Assembly: GCF_002101675.1 (NCBI RefSeq)
Contig: NZ_LQOY01000249.1
Coordinates: 1 to 64,000 of the forward strand
DNA length: 64,000 nt
Direction: 5' to 3'
Origin: Mycobacterium gordonae
GTDB taxonomy: Bacteria > Actinomycetota > Actinomycetes > Mycobacteriales > Mycobacteriaceae
A model generated the notes under the pieces. It searched no databases, was not told where the DNA came from, and saw only the letters and a program-made list of their open reading frames with translations. A program made the position numbers and the translations under genes. Below, in pieces: positions 8,293 to 15,294 of the stretch (within the stretch, counting starts at the first letter, position 1; each line of letters begins with the position of its first letter).

Positions 8293-9915
8293 ATGAGCAA
8301 GTTAATTGAGTACGACGCGACCGCCCGTCGCGCCATGGAAGCGGGCGTCAACAAGCTCGCGGATGCGGTCAAGGTGACGCTCGGACCCGGTGGCCGCCAC
8401 GTCGTGCTGGCCAAGGCGTTCGGCGGACCGCAGGTAACCAACGACGGCGTCACCGTCGCACGCGAGATCGACCTGGAAGACCCGTTCGAGAATCTGGGTG
8501 CGCAGTTGGTGAAGTCGGTCGCCACCAAGACCAACGACGTCGCGGGCGACGGCACCACCACCGCGACCGTGCTGGCTCAGGCCCTGGTGAAGGGCGGGCT
8601 GCGGCTGGTCGCCGCCGGGGTCAACCCGATCGCCCTGGGTTCGGGCATCAGCAAGGCCGCCGACGCGGTATCCGAGGCGCTGCTGGCCGCGGCCACCCCG
8701 GTGTCGGGCAAGGAAGCCATCGCCCAGGTGGCGACGGTGTCTTCGCGCGACGAGCGGCTGGGTGACCTGGTCGGCGAGGCCATGAGCAAGGTCGGTCACG
8801 ACGGCGTGGTCAGCGTGGAGGAGTCCTCGACGCTGGACACCGAGCTGGAGTTCACCGAGGGTGTGGGCTTCGACAAGGGCTTCCTGTCGGCCTATTTCGT
8901 CACCGACTTCGACTCTCAAGAGGCCGTGCTCGAGGACCCGCTGATCCTGCTGCATCAGGACAAGATCAGCTCGCTGCCCGACCTGCTACCGCTGCTGGAG
9001 AAGGTCGCAGAAGCGGGCAAGCCGCTGCTGATCATCGCCGAGGACGTCGAGGGGGAGGCGTTGGCGACGCTGGTCGTCAACTCCATCCGCAAGACGCTGA
9101 AAGCCGTCGCGGTCAAGTCGCCGTTCTTCGGCGACCGCCGCAAGGCCTTCATGCAGGACCTGGCCATCGTGACCGGCGGCGAGGTGGTCAACCCCGATGT
9201 CGGTCTGCTGCTGCGCGAGGTTGGCCTCGAGGTGCTGGGCTCGGCCCGGCGTGTCGTGGTCAGCAAGGACGACACGATCATCGTCGACGGCGCCGGCTCC
9301 AAGGAGGCGGTCGACAACCGGGTCAAGCAGCTGCGTGCCGAGGTCGAAGCCAGCGACTCCGATTGGGACCGGGAGAAGCTGCAGGAGCGGGTGGCCAAGC
9401 TGGCCGGCGGGGTGGCCGTCATCAAGGTCGGCGCCGCCACCGAGACCGCGCTCAAGGAGCGCAAGGAAAGTGTCGAGGACGCCGTCGCGGCGGCCAAGGC
9501 CGCGGTCGAGGAGGGCATCGTCCCCGGCGGCGGATCGGCGCTGATCCAGGCACGCCACGTGCTGGAGTCGCTGCGCAACGAGCTCAGCGGCGACGAGAAG
9601 CTCGGCGTCGACGTGTTCTCCGAGGCACTGGCCGCTCCGCTGTACTGGATCGCGACCAACGCCGGACTCGACGGCGCTGTCGCGGTCAACACGGTCAACG
9701 AGCTGCCCACCGGGCAGGGGCTCAACGCCGCCACCCGGACCTACGGGGATCTCGGCGCCGACGGAATCGTCGACCCGGTGAAGGTGACCCGGTCGGCCGT
9801 CCTCAACGCCTCGTCGGTGGCCCGGATGGTGCTCAGCACCGAGACCGCGGTTGTCGAGAAGCCGGCCGACGAAGAAGACGACCACGGCCATGGCCACGGT
9901 CATCACCACCACTGA
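8293..9915 (+). CDS. groEL1: Chaperonin GroEL1 with His-rich C-terminus
   Basis: This 540-residue chaperonin carries the ATP-binding GDGTTTATVL motif and all three GroEL domains. Its C-terminus is His-rich (DHGHGHGHHHH) rather than Gly-Met-rich, which marks mycobacterial GroEL1, the paralogue encoded with groES; GroEL2 is encoded elsewhere. In other mycobacteria GroEL1 is implicated in mycolate and biofilm biology, and the His tail binds metal ions. A GAAGGAG site precedes ATG 8293. The gene ends at a strong rho-independent-like hairpin. A decayed copy of its last 50 bases recurs at 11534-11583. Confidence 0.97.
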   Translation: MSKLIEYDATARRAMEAGVNKLADAVKVTLGPGGRHVVLAKAFGGPQVTNDGVTVAREIDLEDPFENLGAQLVKSVATKTNDVAGDGTTTATVLAQALVKGGLRLVAAGVNPIALGSGISKAADAVSEALLAAATPVSGKEAIAQVATVSSRDERLGDLVGEAMSKVGHDGVVSVEESSTLDTELEFTEGVGFDKGFLSAYFVTDFDSQEAVLEDPLILLHQDKISSLPDLLPLLEKVAEAGKPLLIIAEDVEGEALATLVVNSIRKTLKAVAVKSPFFGDRRKAFMQDLAIVTGGEVVNPDVGLLLREVGLEVLGSARRVVVSKDDTIIVDGAGSKEAVDNRVKQLRAEVEASDSDWDREKLQERVAKLAGGVAVIKVGAATETALKERKESVEDAVAAAKAAVEEGIVPGGGSALIQARHVLESLRNELSGDEKLGVDVFSEALAAPLYWIATNAGLDGAVAVNTVNELPTGQGLNAATRTYGDLGADGIVDPVKVTRSAVLNASSVARMVLSTETAVVEKPADEEDDHGHGHGHHHH

Positions 9916-9924
9916 GTAGTTCAG

Positions 9925-9960
9925 CGAAAGCGCCCCGGTCATCTGGCCGGGGCGCTTTCG
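9925..9960 (+). terminator. groEL1 terminator hairpin
   Basis: CGAAAGCGCCCCGG (9925-9938) pairs perfectly with CCGGGGCGCTTTCG (9947-9960) around an 8-base loop, ten bases after the groEL1 stop. The T run is minimal, as is common in mycobacteria. Confidence 0.85.
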
Positions 9961-9982
9961 TAGCTCACCGCCGATACGCGTC

Positions 9983-9994
9983 TAGTCTCGCGCC
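9983..9994 (+). promoter_or_regulatory. Leaderless promoter of the adenylate cyclase gene
   Basis: TAGTCT at 9983-9988 fits TANNNT, and exactly 6 nt separate it from ATG 9995, so the A of the ATG is the predicted transcription start. Confidence 0.6.
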
Positions 9995-11509
9995 ATGGAC
10001 CGCATTGTGCAGTGGGCGTGGGATCGGTTCGGCGCGCGGTACTCGTGGGTGTTCTACGGGATCTCCGTCGTGGCACCCTCCCCGATATACCTTTTCTCTG
10101 CTTGCGCCATCGTGGCTTTCGAGAGATCGGATCGCTACCTCGAAGCGAGCGCCGCTGCCGCCGTTGCGATGTTGGGGCTGGCCTACGGGATCGTGTTACC
10201 CGGCCGCGGCGCGTGGCGGCTCGTCGAGGGGTGGGCAGCGGGCGAAGCGGTCGATCCGGCCAGGACGCTGGAGGCCACCTACATGTGGTCCCGCCGTGCT
10301 ATCGCCCGAGGGTTAGCGGTCGTCACCGCGTGCGGAGTCCTACTGTCGATCGTCGTCGGTGTCATCGCCGGCGCCGCGGGACCGCGGTTGGCTCAGTATG
10401 CGGTCCTGGGTGGCGTTATCGGGACCGTTTCACACCTGATCGGCGTGCACAGCGTGCCGGAAGTGCCGATGCGGCCGGTGCGGGCCGCAATCGCCGGCGA
10501 CTCCGGAATCGGTGACTCCCTTCCCCGGTCGCGTCCCAGCTTTGCCACGTGGTCGAACCTGTCCATCGTCGCGGTGGCGTTCGGTTTCTCGATGGCCGGC
10601 GCGACGGTGGCGGGCGAGTTCGACCGGTCCCAGCAGTTCCCCCTGCTGTGGGTGGGCATCGGCTGCGTGCTGACCCTGATCTTCGCCGTACCGATCACCG
10701 TCATCAGCGTGTTCGGACCGTCCCTGCAGCCGATTCGGGATCTCGCCGAAGGCACCAAACGCGTTGCGGCCGGGGACTACTCGCATCGGCTGCCGGTGGT
10801 GCAAGACGATGATCTCGGTGCGTTGGCGGCGTCCTTCAACCGCATGCAGGCCGGTTTGGCCGAGCGGCGGCGACTTCAGGCCGCGTTCGGGACTTACGTC
10901 GACCCGTCGTTGGCGGCGCGGCTGCTCGAGCAGGGCGACGACGTGTTCACCGGTGAGCGCCGGGAGGTGAGCGTGATGTTCGTCGACATCCGAGATTTCA
11001 CCCCGTTCGCCGAGACACACACCGCTGAGGAGGCCGTCGCGCATCTCAACGCCTTGTTCGAGATCGTCGTGCCAGTCGTCGTGGAGGCTAGTGGCCACGT
11101 CAACAAGTTCCTGGGCGACGGTGCTCTGGCCGTCTTCGGCGCGCCCAACGAACTTGCCGAGCATGCCGCCGCCGCAGTGAGCGCCGCGGCGCTGATCAGC
11201 CGGCGCGTCGCCGAGCGATTCGGTGGCAAGCTTCGCATCGGCATCGGCATCAACACCGGTGTGGTGATCGCCGGAACCATCGGCGGCGGCGGCAAACTCG
11301 AGTTCACCCTCATCGGTGACGCCGTCAATGTGGCAGCCCGCGTCGAGCAACTCACCAAAATCACAGGCGACGTGATCCTCTTAACTCAGGGAACCGTCGA
11401 CGCCTTGGTTGTTCGACCGCCCGGGCTTCTGGAACGGGGATTGCATGAGCTGAAAGGTAAGTCGGCTGCGGTGAAGGTTTTCGGCTTGAATCCGGCGCTG
11501 CAAGATTGA
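9995..11509 (+). CDS. Class III adenylate cyclase with 6 TM segments and HAMP
   Basis: The 504-residue protein has about six hydrophobic segments in residues 20-240, then a HAMP linker (PSLQPIRDLAEG to FNRMQAGLAERR), then a class III cyclase domain from about residue 320. Metal-binding aspartates are seen in MFVDIRDFTPF (Asp331) and HVNKFLGDGALAVFG; the Lys in NKFLGD and the Asp in LIGDAV fit ATP rather than GTP as substrate. The architecture is that of the mycobacterial Rv1318c-Rv1320c and Rv3645 cyclases, which make cAMP in response to membrane signals. It has its own leaderless promoter after the groEL1 terminator. A partial decayed paralogue follows directly, so the locus arose by tandem duplication. 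Confidence 0.92.
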   Translation: MDRIVQWAWDRFGARYSWVFYGISVVAPSPIYLFSACAIVAFERSDRYLEASAAAAVAMLGLAYGIVLPGRGAWRLVEGWAAGEAVDPARTLEATYMWSRRAIARGLAVVTACGVLLSIVVGVIAGAAGPRLAQYAVLGGVIGTVSHLIGVHSVPEVPMRPVRAAIAGDSGIGDSLPRSRPSFATWSNLSIVAVAFGFSMAGATVAGEFDRSQQFPLLWVGIGCVLTLIFAVPITVISVFGPSLQPIRDLAEGTKRVAAGDYSHRLPVVQDDDLGALAASFNRMQAGLAERRRLQAAFGTYVDPSLAARLLEQGDDVFTGERREVSVMFVDIRDFTPFAETHTAEEAVAHLNALFEIVVPVVVEASGHVNKFLGDGALAVFGAPNELAEHAAAAVSAAALISRRVAERFGGKLRIGIGINTGVVIAGTIGGGGKLEFTLIGDAVNVAARVEQLTKITGDVILLTQGTVDALVVRPPGLLERGLHELKGKSAAVKVFGLNPALQD

Positions 11510-11533
11510 CGTCTTACGTCGACAAGTAAGCCG

Positions 11534-11630
11534 ACGTGGAAGACGACCTCGGGTACCGCCACGGTCATCACCACCACCAATGAGTAGTTCGGCAAAGCGC
11601 CCCCGGTCGTCGACGGACCCGGGCGTGCTT
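11534..11630 (+). repeat. Decayed copy of groEL1 3' end plus terminator
   Basis: Codons at 11539-11580 read EDDLGYRHGHHHHQ followed by TGAGTAGTTC, a recognisable copy of the groEL1 tail and the bases after its stop (9874-9922). The following GC-rich inverted repeat (GCGCCCCCGGTC with GACCCGGGCG, 11598-11624) corresponds to the degenerate groEL1 terminator and may still end transcription of the cyclase gene. No groEL open frame exists upstream of this fragment. Confidence 0.8.
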
Positions 11631-11655
11631 GCTGGCCTGCCCATCAGATCGCGTG

Positions 11656-12076
11656 ATGGACCGCATATGGCAGTGGGTGTGGGACTTCTGCCTGATCACA
11701 TTTCTCCTGCTGCTCTCGATGTACCGTCTCTGGTCGTTTCTTGTGGTCAAGCTCGAGGCGTCGCGTGAATACGCCCAGACCGCCGTGGTCACAGTTTTCA
11801 CGGTGCTGGTGCTCTCATACCTGACCGTTCTTCCCGGCCGCGGCTGGAACCGGCTTGCGGGGTGGCAGGCCACCGAGTGGATCGATCGGCGGCAGTCGAG
11901 GCCACCTACGCGTGGAATCGCGCGGCGGCCGTCCGCACCGTTGTGGTCAACGCGATCGGCGCGGCGGTGTTGTTGCCCGTTGTCGGTGCGATCGCCGGGG
12001 CAAGCTTGTGGCGGTTGGTGCAACCGCTCGCGGCCTTAGGGCTGGAGTGGGGTCACGTGTGGCACGTGCACGATGA
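11656..12076 (+). pseudogene. Frameshifted, truncated adenylate cyclase N-terminus
   Basis: Translation from ATG 11656 gives MDRIWQWVWDF, parallel to MDRIVQWAWDR of the upstream cyclase, then LPGRGWNRLAGWQATEWID. A frameshift near 11885-11893 moves the reading frame to one giving AAVEATYAWNRAA and VVGAIAGASLWRL, matching LEATYMWSRR and VVGVIAGAAGPRL of the intact gene. Similarity stops near VWHVHD at about 12076, where the DUF1326 gene begins on the other strand (overlap 12053-12076). HAMP and cyclase domains are absent, so it cannot make cAMP. It is the second copy of a tandem duplication that also carried the groEL1 end. Confidence 0.85.
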
Positions 12077-12766
12077 CACGCCTGCCCCAACGGAGTCGCC
12101 TGCCGACGGTGAATCGGTGTCCGGTCGCCAGTCGAAGGGGAAGTGCTTGCTCGAACCGCCCCGATGCGGATGTGACCAGTCGAAGCCGGTTGCCTCGTCT
12201 CTCTCGACCACGCCCCACGTGGCGACCTGTCCCGGACCGACCTCCGCGCCCGGGGCGTTCGTCGTGGTGACCCGCCGGTCGGGATCTGCTGTCGGCCCAG
12301 TAAGCGCGGCGACATGCAGGTCGACCTTTCCGGGAATTTCGGCCCTCCAGTAAGCCAGATCATCAGCTGCCTCGAATGAGATCGGGGCATATGCGATTTC
12401 GCGCAAATCTTCGATGAGAGCGGCGAATTGAGCTGGCCAGCCGCCCGCCTTTCCGGTGAAGATGCGCTCCAGGGCATCCCGTTGCGCGTCGTCACCGCGT
12501 TCGTCGATGTAGAACATCAGTCGCATCTTGGCGTTCGGATCACCGACCCACATATTGCCGGTGAACTCGCCGAGAGATATGACGTTCAGTCCGCTGAGGT
12601 CGACGCCGCCGAAGTGGCCGTCACGCACATGCCAGACGAGGGTGAACAGGCAGTCGCCGTGCGTCGGCTCTTGGGCGAAGCTGCAGGGACAGGGCAACTT
12701 GCAGCTGCAGACGTCGAACCAGTCGCCCTGAAGATGCCAATCGACAGCTGTTGTTGTGGGTGTCAT
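12053..12766 (-). CDS. DUF1326 protein with two Cys clusters
   Basis: This 237-residue protein matches DUF1326, a family of unknown function. The N-terminus carries Cys20, Cys22, Cys26 and Cys28 (FDVCSCKLPCPCSF) and the extreme C-terminus carries Cys233 and Cys235 (SSCTCHT), so both ends look able to bind a thiophilic metal. ATG 12766 is chosen because AGGAGA lies just upstream; the frame is open further but lacks a site. Two palindromes of the CsoR/RicR operator type lie at 12783-12797 and 12843-12857 in its promoter region. It follows the DUF4396 gene on the same strand by 95 bases, and I expect the two to be co-regulated by copper or a related metal. The function itself is not known. Confidence 0.8.
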   Translation of the reverse strand: MTPTTTAVDWHLQGDWFDVCSCKLPCPCSFAQEPTHGDCLFTLVWHVRDGHFGGVDLSGLNVISLGEFTGNMWVGDPNAKMRLMFYIDERGDDAQRDALERIFTGKAGGWPAQFAALIEDLREIAYAPISFEAADDLAYWRAEIPGKVDLHVAALTGPTADPDRRVTTTNAPGAEVGPGQVATWGVVERDEATGFDWSHPHRGGSSKHFPFDWRPDTDSPSAGDSVGAGVSSCTCHT

Positions 12767-12782
12767 CGCGATCTCCTTCTTA

Positions 12783-12797
12783 TACCCCCGGGGGGTA
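12783..12797. promoter_or_regulatory. CsoR/RicR-like operator 1
   Basis: TACCCCCGGGGGGTA is a 15-base palindrome 17 bases upstream of the DUF1326 start. It resembles operators of copper-sensing CsoR-family repressors (TACCCC and GGGGTA arms). No csoR gene lies in the window. Confidence 0.6.
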
Positions 12798-12842
12798 ATC
12801 CGTGTACTTGAGACCGTAGCGGTGCAGCAGGAAAAACACAAG

Positions 12843-12857
12843 TACCCCTAGGGGGTA
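12843..12857. promoter_or_regulatory. CsoR/RicR-like operator 2
   Basis: TACCCCTAGGGGGTA is a second 15-base palindrome, centred 60 bases from operator 1 and lying between the DUF4396 stop and the DUF1326 start. Flanks ATAC on the right extend the symmetry. Confidence 0.6.
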
Positions 12858-12861
12858 TACA

Positions 12862-13572
12862 TCAATGGGCGAGGATCGGGTGTGTCACTCCGTTGTCAGG
12901 GGGCATACCGGCGCTTTCTGAATGGCTCGGTGCCGGGCTCGCTTGTGTCAACTGATCGGCGACCGACACCACTAAGCCGCCTAGCATGAACGCCACGATC
13001 ACGGCTACCAGTGCGCCGGTGCTGAACGAGGGGATAAATCGCCTTGCGCCCGTGGCGGTTTCCTCACCACCGTGGTACTGGTGGGTGAGTGCGTGCCCCT
13101 TGCCCCGCTGCAACAGCACCCGATTGACCGGATATGCGGCGAAGAAGGCTGTGGTGAGCGCAATCATCATGCCGACCCAGAAGATCGGGTTCACCAGACC
13201 CGCATTCATAGCTCCGGGAATGATCGCCATCACGAGGTTGTCGACGACCTCCATCGTAAGGATCGACAACGTATCCGCTGCGAGGACCACGCTCAGTGCG
13301 GCCCCCAAAGCTAAACCCGCTTTGAGCAACGGCAGCGTCGACAGGGAGTAGCCGAAGGCAAAGGCCAGTGCTACCGCCAGGGCGATGGTCGCCAGGTTCG
13401 ACAAGCCGAGTGCCGTCCCGATAATGAGTCCGACGATCTCGCCAATGGCGCAGCCTGTTAGGCAGTGCAGCGTCGCGCTGACGGCCATGCGATTGACGCT
13501 GCTCATGTCGTGGTGTCCATGGTTTGTCTCATGGTGGTGGTGAATTGCCTCGTGCGGCGATGGGTTATGCAT
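12862..13572 (-). CDS. DUF4396 membrane protein with His-rich N-terminus
   Basis: This 236-residue protein begins with a His-rich cytosolic or periplasmic tail (HEAIHHHHETNHGHHDM), then has about five hydrophobic helices, starting with the conserved TLHCLTGCAIGEIVG segment of DUF4396, and ends in another short His-containing tail. The His-rich end plus Cys in the first helix suggest metal handling, although no DUF4396 member is assigned a transport activity that I know. A CsoR-like palindrome at 13725-13739 lies about 150 bases upstream and two more lie just downstream before DUF1326. The start ATG at 13572 has no strong ribosome-binding site, and the ATG at 13504 (MSSVNRMAVS) is an alternative that would remove the His-rich tail. 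Confidence 0.78.
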   Translation of the reverse strand: MHNPSPHEAIHHHHETNHGHHDMSSVNRMAVSATLHCLTGCAIGEIVGLIIGTALGLSNLATIALAVALAFAFGYSLSTLPLLKAGLALGAALSVVLAADTLSILTMEVVDNLVMAIIPGAMNAGLVNPIFWVGMMIALTTAFFAAYPVNRVLLQRGKGHALTHQYHGGEETATGARRFIPSFSTGALVAVIVAFMLGGLVVSVADQLTQASPAPSHSESAGMPPDNGVTHPILAH

Positions 13573-13724
13573 GCGGTTCCTTCGAATCGGAAGATGGTGC
13601 GAACGTCAGAAGCGTGGCGTCGACGCTTCCCCGTATTGGCTAGCGCATCGATGGCGAAACATGTCACGAGCCGATGCGGTCGGAATTCTTCGTAAAAAGG
13701 TCGATGCTCTTGCGTCGGCACCCA

Positions 13725-13739
13725 TACCCAAGGGGGGTA
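13725..13739. promoter_or_regulatory. CsoR/RicR-like operator 3
   Basis: TACCCAAGGGGGGTA has the same 15-base length and arm composition as operators 1 and 2, with two mismatches in the left arm, and is flanked by A and T that extend the symmetry. It lies 153 bases upstream of the DUF4396 start. Confidence 0.5.
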
Positions 13740-13879
13740 TATGCCGACCGTACGCCTGGCTGTCCGGCCTTGGCAAGCCCTTGGTGCAGCGGCTGCTTTG
13801 ACATGCTGCCTACAGCGTGAACGATGACGAGTGTGGCGATCGCCCAGGTGCCGGAGCCATGTGAACTAGCGTTCGGCAC

Positions 13880-13922
13880 CAGGTACCGCTGCTCGGGGCA
13901 TCAAGACGCCCAGCGGTACCTG
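13880..13922. repeat. 12-bp perfect inverted repeat
   Basis: CAGGTACCGCTG (13880-13891) and CAGCGGTACCTG (13911-13922) are perfect inverted arms separated by 19 bases. It lies between divergent genes, so it is not an obvious terminator and may be a regulator site or a cruciform-forming relic. Confidence 0.7.
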
Positions 13923-13965
13923 CTGCTCACCCCACGCGCGAGGGACCTCGGGCAGCGGGGGTCGA

Positions 13966-13977
13966 TACGCTGCGGAC
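13966..13977 (+). promoter_or_regulatory. Leaderless promoter of the 13978 hydrolase
   Basis: TACGCT at 13966-13971 is followed after exactly 6 nt by ATG 13978. The same hexamer and spacing recur in front of the cmaA1 homologue at 62590. Confidence 0.6.
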
Positions 13978-14826
13978 ATGCAGTCATTGCCACAAGCGCG
14001 GGAGGCGGCGCGCGCCCGATCGGCGTCACTGACCCACGGTGTGACCGCTTACCACGTCGTCGGTGACCAAGGTCCGTGGGTTGTGCTGGTGCACGGCCTG
14101 GTCACCCCGGGTTACGCATGGCAGCCTTTAGCGGAAGCGCTTGCCGCTCAGGGGTTTCGCGTCCTGCGTTACGACCAGTTCGGGCGCGGGCTGTCGGACC
14201 GGCCGCCGGTCGAGTATGACCTTGACCTGTATCTGGGGCAACTACGTGAACTGGTGGACACCCTCGGCATCGAGAGCATGCATCTCCTCGGGTGGTCGAT
14301 GGGAGCCCTCATCGTGACTCGGTTCGCCGCCGAGAATCCCGACCGCACCAAAAGCATCGGACTCATCGCGCCGGGGCTCTACGCGACCGGGGCGCTCAAG
14401 ATTCTGGCTCAGTCGCTATTACGACTGCCCGGCGCCCGCAGGCTCGTCGCCTCGCGCATCGACGACGTCATCGATCGTCTGGAAAGCCAGCATCTGAGCC
14501 GTCCGGACCGGTTCCCGGACTACAACGAACAAGCTCGCGAACAGCTGCGTTTCCCGGGCATGGCGGAATCCTTCGCCTCGACCGTCGCCAACTTCCCGGC
14601 CCATGCCGGGGACCAGTGGGCAGCCGTGGGACGACATCCACGTCCGGTGCTGGTGGTGTGGGGCACTGAGGACCGCGTCACTCCTTACGCGAACAGCCGG
14701 CGCGTCTTGCGGTTATACCCCGCCGCAGAGTTGCTGACCGTGCCAGGTGCCAAGCATGCCCCGCACCTGGACCATGCCGAGGTCGTCTATCCGGCCATCC
14801 TGCGGCACTTGAGGGCCGCGCGATGA
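13978..14826 (+). CDS. Alpha/beta hydrolase
   Basis: The 282 residues have an alpha/beta-hydrolase fold: oxyanion HG in VLVHGLVTPG, nucleophile Ser in LGWSMGA, Asp in VWGTEDRVTPY and His in PGAKHAPHLDH. No signal peptide or membrane segment is evident, so it should be cytosolic. The substrate is unknown; relatives include ester and C-C bond hydrolases. The start is supported by a TACGCT -10 six bases upstream, implying a leaderless message. It ends 98 bases before the DGPF gene and is not obviously part of that operon. Confidence 0.85.
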   Translation: MQSLPQAREAARARSASLTHGVTAYHVVGDQGPWVVLVHGLVTPGYAWQPLAEALAAQGFRVLRYDQFGRGLSDRPPVEYDLDLYLGQLRELVDTLGIESMHLLGWSMGALIVTRFAAENPDRTKSIGLIAPGLYATGALKILAQSLLRLPGARRLVASRIDDVIDRLESQHLSRPDRFPDYNEQAREQLRFPGMAESFASTVANFPAHAGDQWAAVGRHPRPVLVVWGTEDRVTPYANSRRVLRLYPAAELLTVPGAKHAPHLDHAEVVYPAILRHLRAAR

Positions 14827-14924
14827 ATTTTCCCGCGCGGACATGTCATATCCAGCGTGCTGTCTTCGTAGACATCGTGACGGGCAGCCACGCCGAGCCG
14901 CCCGCGTAGTTCAAGGAGCATGTG

Positions 14925-15281
14925 ATGCCGCAGTACTTTCTGGCCGTCAATCACGACACCGCCGAGGCCGCCGCGATGGCGGAGATGACCATCGAGCAGA
15001 TGCAGCCGATTTTCGATGCCGTCGATGCTTTCAACAACAAGCTGCAGGCCGATGGCGCGTGGGTGTTCGCCGGGGGGCTGATGCCGCGTGAGTCGACCAC
15101 CACCGTCGACAACACCGGTGACAAGCCCATCGTCACCGACGGGCCCTACACCGAGTCCAAGGAGTACCTCGGCGGGTTCTGGGTCATCGAGGCCGCCGAC
15201 CTCGACGCCGCGCTGGACTGGGCGAAACAGGGATCGAAAGCCTGCCAGGGCCGCGTCGAGGTTCGGCCGTTCCAGGGCTGA
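14925..15281 (+). CDS. YCII-related DGPF-domain protein
   Basis: This 118-residue protein contains the DGPF-type motif (here TDGPYTESKEYLGGFW) of the YCII-related superfamily. Such proteins are typically encoded beside ECF sigma factors of the ECF42 group, which is the case here with a 13-base gap. The family has a ferredoxin-like alpha+beta fold and is suspected of sensing or enzymatic roles, but its biochemical function is not established. The ATG at 14925 is preferred over GTG 14922 because AAGGAG at 14913-14918 gives a six-base spacing. Confidence 0.85.
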   Translation: MPQYFLAVNHDTAEAAAMAEMTIEQMQPIFDAVDAFNNKLQADGAWVFAGGLMPRESTTTVDNTGDKPIVTDGPYTESKEYLGGFWVIEAADLDAALDWAKQGSKACQGRVEVRPFQG

Positions 15282-15294
15282 ACTGCGACGGCGC

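Larger units (their letters stand above)
13573..13977. other. 405-base divergent intergenic region
   Basis: No credible gene is seen. It holds the third CsoR-like palindrome (13725-13739), a 12-bp perfect inverted repeat (13880-13922) and the leaderless -10 of the downstream hydrolase (13966-13971). Confidence 0.6.

Noticed and set aside
11534..11583. A second, short His-tail gene or metal-binding peptide
   Set aside because: There is no start codon and no upstream frame; it is the copied end of groEL1 in the duplication.
12843..12860. Operator 2 as a transcription terminator for the DUF4396 gene
   Set aside because: The stem is only about six bases with no loop or T run, and the same motif recurs upstream of both genes, which fits an operator better.
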